From: Anopheles merus
Lineage: Eukaryota; Arthropoda; Insecta; Diptera; Culicidae
DNA length: 64,000 bases
Direction: 5' to 3'
Assembly: GCF_017562075.2 (NCBI RefSeq)
Contig: NC_054082.1
Location: 39,397,942 to 39,461,941, forward strand
Shown here: positions 13,918 to 26,000 of the stretch, one piece after another
Layout: each line of letters begins with the position of its first letter
How positions within the stretch are numbered: the first letter of the stretch is position 1
The notes under the pieces: model-generated
What the model was told of the DNA's origin: nothing
The model's database searches: none
Seen by the model: only the letters and a program-made list of their open reading frames with translations
Position numbers and translations under genes: made by a program

Positions 13918-14066
13918 TTTTTGGCATGAATCCGATGCCGATCAAGGCATACCTGTACCACTCTTGGCTTGGTGATCTGTGTCTTGATTACGGTCCATAC
14001 GGGGATTGAGCCCATGACTCGCATGTTGTTAAGTCATGTGAGTTGAGGACTGTACCACGAGACCGT
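13918..14066 (-). mobile_element. tRNA-derived SINE-like element
   Basis: Read on the minus strand, the element begins near 14065 with a tRNA-like head. An A-box match TGGTACAGTCC (complement of 14047-14057) fits the consensus TRGYNNANNNG at all fixed positions but the last. It is followed after 34 bp by a B-box match GGCTCAATCCC (complement of 14002-14012) that agrees with GGTTCGANTCC at 8 of 11 positions. This is the usual layout of an internal Pol III promoter. A tRNA-unrelated tail of about 80 bp follows, down to about 13918. The cloverleaf is not intact, so this is not a functional tRNA. I found no clear target-site duplication, so the ends are approximate. Similar tRNA-headed SINEs are known in mosquitoes. 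Confidence 0.6.
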
Positions 14067-14544
14067 ACAAGAATACTAATATGTACTCTAGTGTACCAAC
14101 TTAAATGTAGAAAGTAATCGTTTCATCATATTACCTTGTTCATTTCAGTTAAAAAAATGTTTGTTTACTTATTGGCTTTATTCTACTCTTTATCACTTTA
14201 TTTAAAAGTGTTACTCTTAACACGCAAACTATTCTTATTCTTTTTCCCCGAACTAAAAACGATGTTAGTTTCATGATTTGAGATGCATTGCAATTGTCCA
14301 TCCAGCGTGAAGAATAAAATTCATAAAAAATAAAAAATAAAAATAAAAATTCGCATCAGTTTATACTATTGGCGCAATTTCTTCTATTCAATGAATAAAT
14401 TCCATTTAGTTTTATTGCTTTAGGAAATTTACTAAATAGTAGTAGAAAACTAAAACCGACTTGCAAATTACTAAAGCGCTTAATTACTTGTTAACTTTTC
14501 AACTTTTTCAACTGAGTCAATTTTAACTTTCTAATCTAACTGGC

Positions 14545-14606
14545 AGACTCTAGCGTCTTCTCATACCGATTTTAAAATTTGGAAGACTCTAGCGTCTTCT
14601 CATACC
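14545..14606. repeat. Direct repeat, 23 bp x 2, 39-bp spacing
   Basis: The 23-bp string starting AGACTCTAGCGTCTTCTC and ending ATACC occurs identically at 14545-14567 and 14584-14606, separated by 16 bp of AT-rich DNA. Each copy contains a small internal palindrome-like core (AGACTCTAGCGTCT). Its origin is unknown. It could be a recent local duplication or the remnant of a tandem array. Confidence 0.85.
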
Positions 14607-14790
14607 ATACCGTTAAATATTATTTTGTTTTAATGCAGAAGGTGTAAACAAAGTCCTTTTCCTTTGTAAATGTCCAGATTTTATGTTTGCAATACAAATT
14701 TAAGTAAAAATATATTTCAGATTGCGACCAATAAAGCGATAAACTATCAAAACTATATCTATATATAGATAAACTATATCAGCAAATAAC

Positions 14791-14893
14791 AGCGCGTCCA
14801 CACGTACCGGACTCATGTAGCGTGCCATGCTGTCAAACCATTTATATAAAAAGGAACGTTACGGTACGCTAGCTCGTAACGTGTGGAGGCTTG
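14791..14893. mobile_element. Small fold-back element (MITE-like)
   Basis: Imperfect inverted arms face each other across about 100 bp. The left arm begins GCGTCCACACGTACCG at 14794. The reverse complement of the right arm begins GCCTCCACACGTTACG (ending at 14890). The similarity continues inward (AGCGTGCC against AGCGTACC). The whole could fold as one long hairpin with a loop around the TATATAAAA segment. No coding capacity is present and I could not find a clear target duplication, so the transposon family is open. Confidence 0.45.
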
Positions 14894-17800
14894 CTTACAG
14901 TGCTAAAGCCATTTTGTAAAATTCACCGTTCGTGACATTCTCTCCCACCAAACCAGGCCAGAATCATGCGACGCTCCACAAACTAATAACAATTTAATTA
15001 CACTGCTACACATTGCTGCTGGTCATTTGCAGCCATTAACATTTCAAATCTGAATACAGTAGTTGCCACCCGGTTGTGAGAAGAATGCTCTCTACCTACC
15101 AAATGCAAAAGGGCCTTTGTTTCATGGGTGGAACTCCACACACAGGTTTTTGTGTATTGTTACCTTCTAAATGGTACCGTACCGTGACGTGCTCGAGGAG
15201 TGCGCTAGAAAAGTGCAACCTCCCACTAGAAACGCCGGGGCGTGGCGGAAATCGCATCGGGTAGGTTAATTAATGTCAATCAATAAATGATAAGCAGCCA
15301 TCAAAAAAGAGCTCGCTGCGTAACTCATTAAACATTCATCACAGATTGGTAGCATATTATGGTTAGATGTATGCGCCTGGATGGGTGTACGGTTGCAAAC
15401 AGCTTGAGCTCGGTGTGCTGGTATGGGGTAATTATTTATTATAATAAAGTGTTGCGATTTCAAACCACAAACATGTTGTATAAAAAGTAAATACGCCTGT
15501 TAGCTTGTTATCATTTAGCAGCAACCTTTTTGAAGCTCCATGGTTTCCATATTGTTTCATATCATTTCTTTGTTCGCGCAGAAAAGAATGAAAGACTGTT
15601 ATTCGTTAAAAATAACATAAACCACCATAAGCAAAAATATTGACTGATTATCAACCATATCATCATGTTCTACGACAATGCAATTAGCACACGGTGGACA
15701 ACGTTCTTATTGTGCAATTTTCACGCGAAACAAGTCAATATAGCTGATATTTTTTAAATTATAATTTCTATTAATGAACAATGCATTTGTCGCAGTACTT
15801 TCCTCGCATGCGTTGATTCATTAGGTTTCTGACTAGTGACATTATTGGTAATCCAATTTCATTTGATGTTTGATGATATTGGCTACATCTCGTACTAATG
15901 CACCATGTGAAAGTACGCTATTAGTTTCCTTTGATTTGATTTTAATTGGAAACAATCGAAAAAGAACTGTAGCGTTTTCTATGACCAGTTTATTGCTTTT
16001 CCGGAAAACTCTATGTTCTGATTGACATTGCTTTTCGAGGAAGCATTTAGGTGGATGGAATTGGAACACCGAAAGTGATGTTTTATTTGCATTTTATAAC
16101 ATCCATCAAGGATGTATAAAAGTAAAACTGGTAAATAACAGGAAGAATATTAAACACATGGATTTCTTTTGCCTCAAGCTTAAAATGCATTTAATCCTTT
16201 TACTATATTGTATAGGAAGTATGTAGGGTGATATTTTTACTTGTTATCATGAATTTGTTAATTTGTTCTAATTCTTATCAATCTCAACTCATACTGGCGA
16301 GCTGCAAGTGAACATTTAAAATCACAAACTTTGGAAAATGTAACAGAACTCATATTGGCTTTTCGGCAACCGTTCTGACAGCGCTAATGTCATCACGGGA
16401 CAGCATAGCTGATTTACGTCACATTAAAATACCACCAACTGTTTTGGAGAAACTCAGCGCAGAATCTTCCTGCAACGAACAATCTGCCCCTGAACGACAA
16501 GTGATGTGCCCGCCACGTCAAACGAATCCCAACATAAGATTACAAACGGCCGTTTGTGACTGTTTGCTCTATCCGAGCACTCGCTATGTGTTATTCAGCG
16601 ACTGTCGAGAGAAGAAAAAAAAACACATTAACGTACACGGAATAGGAATTATACTTTTATTCCTAAAAGTTCTAGCGATGCCATGCTGCTTGCTCTGTGA
16701 GCCATGCTCATGTATGATCAAATCAGCAATGCTAAATTTGTGACATGATACAGGCAGCGGATGATATGCTGCTACCCAGGCATTAGGCATGCAAATGCTT
16801 AAGTGCCACACATACGCACATACGCATGCTTTTTATATATGTGAGTGTGTGTGTAAATTCGCTATCATTTGTGCGAAAATAATATTCCGACTCACCCACA
16901 CTGAGCGCCGAGCTTGGAGTAGAGTATGGGCACGGTACTGGAGCAAGAATATGGTTGCCACGCATCCAGGGGATATCTTCATGAGCTCCCAAAAGACTAA
17001 TTCATCATACGCAGCGCGTTCAGCACCCACCACAGTATACACGAACAAACACGCTCTTTTTGCGGGCAGCATGGGTGCGATGAACTTTTTGGCTCGGCCC
17101 GTTTTTTGCACATTTTTGGTGTTGTGCGTTTTGATGTAGTCTCTGTACAACATGCGCAAACTGGGCACGATGGCTTGGCGCGCTGAAGGTCAAACGCATG
17201 GCAAGTAATGTAATAATAAGAAAATTGAAAACATGGCGCCCTCCATGCACATATCTCTCATGCTCTGCTGTTTCGCCATATTCACTTTTTTTATTCATGG
17301 TGTGGTTTTCTTCTTTATCAAATTTGTGGCTTCTTTCCTCTTGGATTAACTAATTTGCAAAAGACATTTACGTTCGGGGGCGTACAGATGTATTCTGATA
17401 AGACGTGATGGGTAGAGCACAATAAGCCGAATGTGTTTTGGTACTGCCTCTGTGGACGACCGTTGACAGTGCAAGATTTGTTACAAGTTTCAAACAGTAA
17501 CCTTTTTTTGGTCCCTGTTACCGATGCAAATATTTTTAAAATAATGGCAGAAGAAACAGAATTTTAGAACATCTCTATCACAAAACTATCTTCTCATAAA
17601 TAGACAACTTTGTATGTAAACGAGTTTCTTACATAGCTTGTGGTATTAACGCAATAAAGTTTACCGTTGATCGTACTTCGTTGAACAAATAGACGTAGAA
17701 AATCAATCAAAAAGCCACATGCTCTGTTGGTAAGCATTCTTGAATCGTGCTTGTCTTGTTTGAGTGTACGGTGTAGGCAAATAATTCGGTTAGTCAAGCT

Positions 17801-18650
17801 CCTCCTGTATTTACCGGTTGAACCAGGACCCCTCTTACACCGTGCTTACAATATCGCAAACAAACAAAACACCAAGAGCTTCTAGGTGTTGGCAGTAGGA
17901 AAACCATTAACCGCTCCATCATCTCGGTTGTTATGGTGGTTTTCGTGTTCACGTTGCTCAAGTTGTTTTCTTAGACAAAAAAAAAGAGAATCCGGAATGA
18001 CCATTCGTTAGGCGCGTTTCTGGCTTCCTTTGCGTAATATCTTCCATCATCGAATGTGGTAATATTGTTTTCCCTCGAACACTAGGACGGTTGGTTGTTT
18101 TGTCTTCACGTTCATAGTATAAAGCGAGATGTATTCGCAGGCCGGCCTTTTTTACATTTTTGTTTTGTCTAATTCTACCTTCATTACAAACAACGCCAAA
18201 CTTTTAATGATCTTCATCTAACGGTAAGAAAACAAACCGCCTTTGTCGATGGTTACAAGAAAGTGACCAATTTGCCTCCTCAGTGCTTTTACGGATTAGG
18301 TGTTTGTGAAACTTTAAACACGTCGAATGGAAAGTATGAATGAAATAAAAAAAAAGACATCAAGACACACATTTACGTAAATTTAGATTAAATGTAGGTT
18401 GCGTTTTCGATTTAAAAAAATAGACAAGTTGGGAAGCACATTGTACTTATAAGAAAGTAAATACATTTTTTTAAGCAATATACGACCATATAAACCATGT
18501 TTACCTCTGATACCATTGAAATTCCATAAGAAACTTTAAAGACTATACGTTTGATTATTAATGGAATAGTACAAACACAAATTTTATCTTATTTAAGTGT
18601 ATAACACAAAAGCAACTAATTACAAATAATTCTTTTTGTTTTGTTTTCAG

Positions 18651-19908
18651 GAATGGTTGTGACGCAATGGCAATACACGAAACATTAAATAGTTCGTTTA
18701 GTTGAAATTAGTGCATCGACAAATGAAATATAGATATAGCCGTTCCAAAAGCATCAAAACACTGACAGCGAAACCTAACGCACTTCACAGGGCCACACCC
18801 AGCCTGGTAATGAAATCGTCACCAGCCATTTTATGAAAGTGAAACATTTCGCTGCATAAAAATCGATCATTAAATGTCAAATCATTAACATTACGGTGAA
18901 GAAGTAATTATAGATAATTGTGACACACAAAAATCCGTTAATTCCAGCAATCAGCTCCCAGGCCGGACGGTCCAAAACCGGTCAGGCAGGAGCAGTAGCA
19001 GCAACATCGCCTGGGACTTTTAATCATCGCCCGGTTCCGGAGAGTTGATGCGATTTCGCGCCTCGTAGATGCCATTTCGTTACGGTGTTGAATGCTGAAA
19101 ATGACATTCAATGTGGTGGAAGTGATCAAGAAGCATTAAAAAACGGAAAATTAAAACCCATCGCTCCGAGCGTGTCCACTGTTAACGGCAGCGGCAGCGT
19201 GCCATTTCACCGAATGGGAAATTAATTCGATGCCGTTCGGGTTTGCTGGAGTGAAGTAGTATGCAAACGAGGTCCCGGCGACGGGCTATGAGGGAGACCA
19301 GTGCAGTGACCGTACCTTGAAGGGCCGCTGGAACAAACGCTGTCACAATACAATGAAAGTCGATCGTTTAAAAATAATCTTTATCCCACCGCATGGATGT
19401 GTCACTCCGTAATCTGAGAGTAAAGTTGACCAACGCAAAACAAATTTTGTTGCGGTCAAAAAGGATTAAAGTGCAGTGCTTGAACGGTGGTGCGAAAGGT
19501 GTGGAGGAAACCATAATGTGTGAAATGTGCACAATCGTGCGTTGATTGGAGATGGAAGTAAAACCGTACCCCAGTGTGCACCGGTTAAGATGTATTGCTT
19601 CAGCATCCGATCGTGTGGAAGCGGTAGGAAGTGATAATTGGAAGTGAATAGTGCAATTGGCCACGTTCTGTGCTGTGCAGCCCGACTGTGCACAAATAAA
19701 TGGTGTCCGTGCGCTTTGGCTTTGTGCAGTTCGCGTGTTATACTTTCGATAGTGCAATGTGCAGCATCGGTCGTGCTGGTTGGTTTGTTTGGGAAAGTGT
19801 TAATCGTTTCGTTGTTGTAAATTAGTTCAAAACCGCATTGAAATGCAAGTGTACCGACGTTCGCAACACTGTTCGTCCCACCGAAATACACACAAAACAC
19901 AAGCCATA
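18651..19908 (+). other. 5' leader part of the signal-peptide exon
   Basis: Non-coding part of the first coding exon of the lectin gene, if splicing uses the acceptor at 18649-18650 (long polypyrimidine tract ending TTTTCAG). It is about 1.26 kb and contains upstream ATGs with short frames, for example 18653-18688 (11 codons plus stop) and 18723-18836 (37 codons plus stop). Alternatively transcription may start inside this block, which would shorten the leader. An in-frame stop at 19801 and the next ATG at 19843 limit how far the main reading frame can extend upstream. Confidence 0.5.
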
Positions 19909-20041
19909 ATGGAATTAAGACAGGCTAAACCATTGTCAGCAAACTGCTGCAGCTGGATTATTACGCTAATGATGCTCATCACGTCACCATCATTGCTGTG
20001 CGCCGAACCCGATACGCAAATATTCCGCGTGGACCCGTTAG
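19909..20041 (+). CDS. Signal-peptide exon of SUEL-lectin (EVA-1-like) gene
   Basis: First coding exon of a secreted or type I membrane lectin-domain protein. I chose the ATG at 19909 (context ATAATGG, with A at -3 and G at +4) because it gives a compact signal peptide: a polar N-region, then a hydrophobic core WIITLMMLITSPSLLC, with likely cleavage after LLCA. The mature protein would start EPDTQIFRVDPL. An in-frame ATG at 19843 would add 22 residues and bury the signal peptide, so I prefer the second. The exon encodes 44 codons plus one base and ends at the donor G/GTAAAT (GT at 20042-20043), phase 1. That base joins the first two bases of the exon at 40630 to make an Ala codon, keeping the frame open over a 20.6 kb intron. 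No lectin residues are in this exon; the link rests on phase, strand and the logic of a signal peptide preceding a lectin domain. Confidence 0.75.
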
Positions 20042-23000
20042 GTAAATATAACCTTTTGCACATTCGGTCATTGTTCTGATTAAATGGTCACTTGATGCAC
20101 TGTTTGTCAGAAACAGAACATCATACAAAATCAGAATTCAATCGGCATAGTTCACGTTCAATTTCCACTGTAATATTTTCCACGAAATGGCAATTGCTGT
20201 AGAGATGGTTTCCCCACAACAACACTTCATTCTTCCCCATTGAACGTGCACTCACACAAACACACCTTATTGTAACGCAATTTTAACCCATTTTGCAAGC
20301 ACTCAGTACCATGATTGGAATTTACTTCCAAGCTCAGCAAACCCTTCCCAAAGTGGACCACAACTTCAGAACGAATGTCCGGCGTTCGATTGGGCCGCCA
20401 TCGCCCGTTGAATGCAACAATCGATGACGTTCGAGGACGTAGGCAATGGGCATGATTTATTACGACATCAATACATGAATGATGGATCGAACGATACATC
20501 ACCGTCATTATCATCATTATATTTGATGACGCGTTGCGTCGTTCCAACACACCGAGCACACCCAGCATCACACGCAGTTCCCGAACCTGACCCGACGCAT
20601 ATCCCTTGAGCCGTCAATCCATTATATACCTATCAATTATATGCCGGCCTACCAGCCGGGCTGCTGCTGCAGTAGATAAGGCGATCGAACTACACAAGGA
20701 AACATTGAATTTCATTGCCTCGACCCATTTACTGTAAGCGATGTTTGCTCAATAATATCCTACCTATTTGATTGGTTGTATGGTATATGGTAATTACGAA
20801 CAGCACTCAATTTCCATTTGTAAACACTATTTGTGGCATTTGTTTTTCAATCGTTCGTTGTGTTTGCCGTGTTTGAATGTGCACTTTGCTCAGACCGAAC
20901 GTTTTACCTGACAAACTTTATAATTATTTCAAATGCCTTCTCTTTGTTGGCATAATCATTCATTTAATCAGCGCCATTTATTCGGTTGGACTCGGACAAA
21001 GTGCTTACTGCCAGATTGGATCGAGAACTTTACCTAAGTGAGGTTAATTATTTTCCACAGTTGACACAAAACAGCCATCGGTTACGGTGGTCAGAGCGTT
21101 GAAGAAATTACCGACGACAAGTTGGAAGATTTAAATTGACTTTAATTTTATGCATAGAGAGTCCCCATTCGCCGCTACCAAAAAAGACACCGTCGCCCAA
21201 ACTGGCCAGCTTTGTCCATCGGTCACCACTGGACACGCTGCACATTGGAAGGAATTTGATGCTCCACCCTCACCAGGGCACTGTGTATGATAAAAGCAAT
21301 GCTTTCTATCCTAAACTAACCAAGTTTGGCTAACCCGAACCCCGCAGGACTGTAACTTGTTGAAGCAGGACTTTCAAAGGCCGGCGTCGTAAAACTTACA
21401 CACAAACTCCAATTTCAGCGCTCAACAAGGGAGCGCGGAGGGTGTGGAGCTAACATGGACACACACGGTGACCGTTGCTGTTGTTGCTGCGTGTGCAAAA
21501 TTATTTCAACAAACTGACCAAAATCCTTTCCAATTTTTAGGGGCAGAAAAGTTTTACGGATGAAAAAGTCATTTACCCTGGACTCGGCAAACCAGGTCCG
21601 ATCTAATGCATATTTTGGTATGTGTGTGTTTGTATTTGCCGGCTGTTTTTCCACAACCAATATAGAAACTGAGGGGGAAAAGGAACTTTTTCTTCACATC
21701 TAATTCATTTAGCAGTCATTCCTGCGAAATGCGAACGAATATTTGCTTCAATCTTCAAACTGATTTTTGCCCGATACGAACCACAACGTTCTTTTCCCAT
21801 ACGCTCTTGAGAACTGATGGGTGTATGTGTGCTCCTGTGTGTGTGTTCTCTCTGCTTTCAATTTCATAGAATGTTTGCTAACTATTATGCGAGCCGGACC
21901 GAGCTCCTGTGCAAACATGGCACACTTTCATGAACATGTGTATCCTTTGAGCTTTGACTGTGGAAATATGCTTAAACAGCAACAAATAAAAAGTTCCTCC
22001 GTGTGTTGTGACGCTTTCCCCGAGGCTTTGTTTGCGTAGGGCACGAAATAGAGAAGCTTGTTAAAGGCTCCGGGCGTGTTGCTGAGGCTATAAGAACCGC
22101 TTATCTATGTTTGTACTGATTGTGATGGTAGGCCGATAGTGGGAAATTTTGGTGCAAAATAATGCAAAATTCATTCAAAATTCATCGCATCAAATCGCTG
22201 TTTTGTAAATGTTTCAACGTGTCGTCCTCGGAAGTAATCATCAAAAATGTACAATATTAACGAATGTTTTTTTGATGCATGAATATTTATATAGTTTATA
22301 ATCAAATATGGGTTTAACGAATCATGAACATTCTGAATTTCTAAACAAACAACAACAGAAACGAACGAAAAAGAATTGCTCAAATTAATACACAGTTTTA
22401 AACCGTGCTTTGCTCTAAATTCAATAAAATGTACGTAAAAATTGCTTTTTCAACAAAGTTGTCAGTACAACCAAGCTAGGATAATATTCCCTTTTTTTAA
22501 GGCAAATTTAGGCACAAACCTTCCCATGCTTTAAAACACAGAAACAGTTAAAATCCCTTTTCCAGTGTTGGTGTATAAGAGCCGATGGGAACATTACTCA
22601 TCCAACGGTGACCAATGGTACAACCCTTTTTGCCGAGTAGAGACGAGAGAACGTTCTAGGACTCTAGCCATGGCCAACGCCAATCGCACTGGATCAGATG
22701 GTGTCCTTTTTTCGGTTCTAAAACTGGCGGTACCATACGAATCCTAAGTACATGGGGAAACACTTTTCAGTGGGAAAGCGTGTGGAAAGATTGCACCATT
22801 TCTGCATGATATATCTTCCATGTGCCTGGATTCGAAAGATGACTTTTTATTATGTTTGAACTGGACGCAACCATAAAACAGTAGAGAAGCTGGCCCAACT
22901 GTCCTCCCTTTTTTGGGGAGAAAATCCTTAAGCTTTTAACTAGCTGAAGCAAGATTTTGTCTTTCTCTCCAAGGCCCCACCAAACAACTAGCTGACCCAA

Positions 23001-23054
23001 TCAGTTTTTCTTTCCCCTTTCCTGGTTTCGTTTATTTTTTCTTTCTGCCTATCA

Positions 23055-23066
23055 CCCCCCCCCCCC
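23055..23066. repeat. Poly-C run (12 C)
   Basis: Twelve consecutive C residues read directly inside intron 1. Confidence 0.85.
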
Positions 23067-26000
23067 TTTGAAGTCAAGAGAAGAGCGAACGGAGCTGGCA
23101 CTCCCGATGAAAAGTATAGTTTTGGGTGTGATCCCAGCGGTCTCAACAGTGGACCAAACTCGACAGTACGTGGTGGTGGTGGAGGATTGATTAAATTTAC
23201 GATGCCATTCCAAAAACGGCAACACCCACTGCACTCCGTCCGATAAAGGATTATGGATTAAATCTACTGCCGCCACACATTTTACCATGTAACTGAATTA
23301 TGTAAATGGACTCTCGCTCCCGTTGTCGTTCAGCGTTCAGCGCAGGGGCTCCGAACGTTTCATTTTGGAGCGTCGTGCAAAAAGCCGTTGCTGAAGTAAA
23401 GCAGGAAGTGAAGATTCCCTGAACCGATGGCGCTTTATTTCCGCACCGTATGCTAGCGAGGCGAAATGGGGCGGGAGGTTCCGCGCAGACCGGGAACGAT
23501 GGAAACTTACTAATACCGGTCGCAATAGCTCCAATGAAACATCATCGGACTGATTCGTAGAACATTCTGCTAGCTGCTAGTTTTCTTGCACCCCGTCTTC
23601 CCCGGAGTCGGTAAAGCGGTGTGAGTGCTGCCAGGAGCAAACATTGGTTCTAAGCCCTGTCAAGTGGCGGCTCGTAAACCGGGCGCCGGATTATCCTGTT
23701 CGTATAATTCAACCGTACAAGCTTCGACGACTTACGCTGACTAACAATAGGATTACAGATTATTATTTTATTCGACAAAATGTGTCGCACGTCCGATAAC
23801 TTTTGGTAGACTTTATGCCGGGACACATTAAAAACAACAGTTATTGTTTTCGGGAAAGTTTCAGTGAAGACAATAAGATAGGTAGGAACAAATGAATTGG
23901 AGAAAATATTCTACAACGAAAAAAGTGATGCAGGTTTGATGCTGGATAATCCCACAGTATTTTTCAAACTATTTTCCAACCCTATAAATCTTTTTCAATT
24001 TTATTTTAAGACCTTCCTAAAACCACTGGAATTCATACGAAAGGCAATAAATAGTGAAACTTCGTATTTTTTCAGATTTTTTCAAACATCAACCAAAAAC
24101 ATGGCCCAAAAAGAGGAGGAAGCATTACTTAAAGTTTCATGTCTTCCTTCTCCACCATCAGGTGGGGGGTGGCAACATAATCCGAAACGTTGCCAGAGAG
24201 GGCATATAATAAACGGCATACTTTTACCGAAATCAGATCGTAAAAGTAGCAAAAACATTGCAAAGGAATGCACTAATGGGAATGACGGCTTAAACCGTGC
24301 ATTCAAATACAGGAAGCGCCCGGGTGGGGACGAAGGTGGAAAAACTTTTGCATCCAGCATCCATCCGAGCCCTTCCATCCATCCCAAGGGTGGGTTGGTG
24401 GTGTATGGAAATTCGTGGAAAGTGGGACCATAAAAACAATCCTCGGCATTTACGCTCGAGGAACAATTCGGGCAAAAAATATCAAAAATTGTCCGACGAT
24501 TTCCGACCCCAAAGCCCCTGCCACCGGCCAAGTGGGCAAAGGAGAAGGGGGGAACAAAAGGCGAAGGAAACAATCACAGAAATAGTTTTCCACCGAATAG
24601 CACAACTGTCGCTTCTCGTTAGCACGGCGAGGCGTGGGATGAAATCTGCCGTTCGCAACGAACTATCGGCTATTTTTATTGGAATGTGTGTTCATCCAGT
24701 CAGCTTCAATCTGTCGCCGGAAGTCGCTGGGAGAGGTCCCATTAAACGTATCAGCGAGCCATTCGAATCATTTTTTTTTCTTGTTTATGTTTTGCTTCCA
24801 CTAATGAAACATACAATCGAAAGCTATTTGTTTAGTGGTATGGAACTATTTAAAAAATATTTTTAATAAATGGACTGTAGCCATTAAAATGTATACATAT
24901 TGCTTAAATTGCATTAAATGTCAACTTCTTCAAACCATTAGGATGATTGGCTGGATGAATGACCTCAATCGGGAGAATTTTCTTCTATTTTGCAATCCTC
25001 ATGATTTATATTCCGAAATGCAAAGCTTTTACCTAATGCCGTTCGTTGTGTCGCGACGATCATGCAGGCTCTTCAGTGTTAATGAATCTGCAGAGCTATG
25101 GGAGAAAAAGCTCCTGTACTCGCTTGGTGGCACGATTTGCACCAAAGGTAAACACGCTCTAAATCACCTCGTAAGCGCCCTCTAGCGACCTAACACTCTT
25201 AAAACGTACTCGTACCACCACGGTGACGGATAAACTTAAGGTAGCCTCATAGAAGGTGATCATAAATTTTGTTTCGCTGCACCGGCGGCACGGGAAATGT
25301 AAAATCACTTTAATGGAATGAGAATAATGCTTTAAAAAAACAAAATTGAATTGAAGAAGATGAAAAAAACGACACAAGAACGAACGACGTGTTGCCTATC
25401 GTAAAATTCACGACCCATAACTTGGTCTTGCGGCTGCTGAGAGCGATCATAGCGTGGTGCTGCCGCATTGACTGCATAGTAGCGTGCTAGAGATATGAGA
25501 CTGGAGCGAAGGTAGGACACAGTTTACGCTACTTATATTGGCTCCAAATTGGCTATCGTTAAAAAAATGCATAAAAGGATTTCGGCAAACATATTTCATA
25601 AATTATGTCATAACAATTATATGGAGGGAGCTTAGTTGTTTCGTTTAGCAAATTGCTTGCATGATGTCTTGGAACAAGAAGCATATTTTCAAACTCAGGG
25701 GAGTAACATATTAAAGTTTAAATGTTACTTGTGCTTAAGTTTAAGAAAAAAACACTTACTGAACATTTCTGGCTTGTTTTGCTCTTGAACCGTTTCCGCG
25801 AGCCATGCTGTTTGGATCTCGCTCTGAAAATGACATAAAACATATCAACTAAATGTGATATTTTGCAACAGATGATAAAAAGGTAAAAAATAACCCAAAC
25901 CCCTCCTTACGCACGCTCTTCGACCTACCTTTACCAAAAGAGTTTGCTTTGACTTTGCATGATTCTGCTTTCAAAACAAGTTCAACATTAGTCACCAGAC

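Larger units (their letters stand above)
2970..18650 (+). other. Putative 5' intron or intergenic DNA, no coding exon recognised
   Basis: About 15.7 kb in which I see no convincing exon, tRNA or rRNA. Blocks at 4560-6560 and 9850-11120 are GC-richer and therefore open in several frames on both strands. None of these frames carries a recognisable domain or a signal peptide followed by a conserved core. The stretch holds microsatellites and homopolymer runs, a homeodomain-motif cluster near 7.7 kb, a tRNA-like SINE near 14.0 kb and a small fold-back element near 14.8 kb, each listed separately. It ends in a good acceptor: the polypyrimidine stretch TCTTTTTGTTTTGTTTTCAG, with AG at 18649-18650. 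Confidence 0.45.

Noticed and set aside
14003..14065. tRNA gene
   Set aside because: The A and B boxes are present, but the arms do not form a cloverleaf and a SINE-type tail follows, so I call it a SINE.
23897..24866. Open frames of 178 and 189 codons on + and 163 codons on -
   Set aside because: They overlap in different frames on both strands, show no recognisable domain and are low-complexity in places. This is best explained by low stop density.
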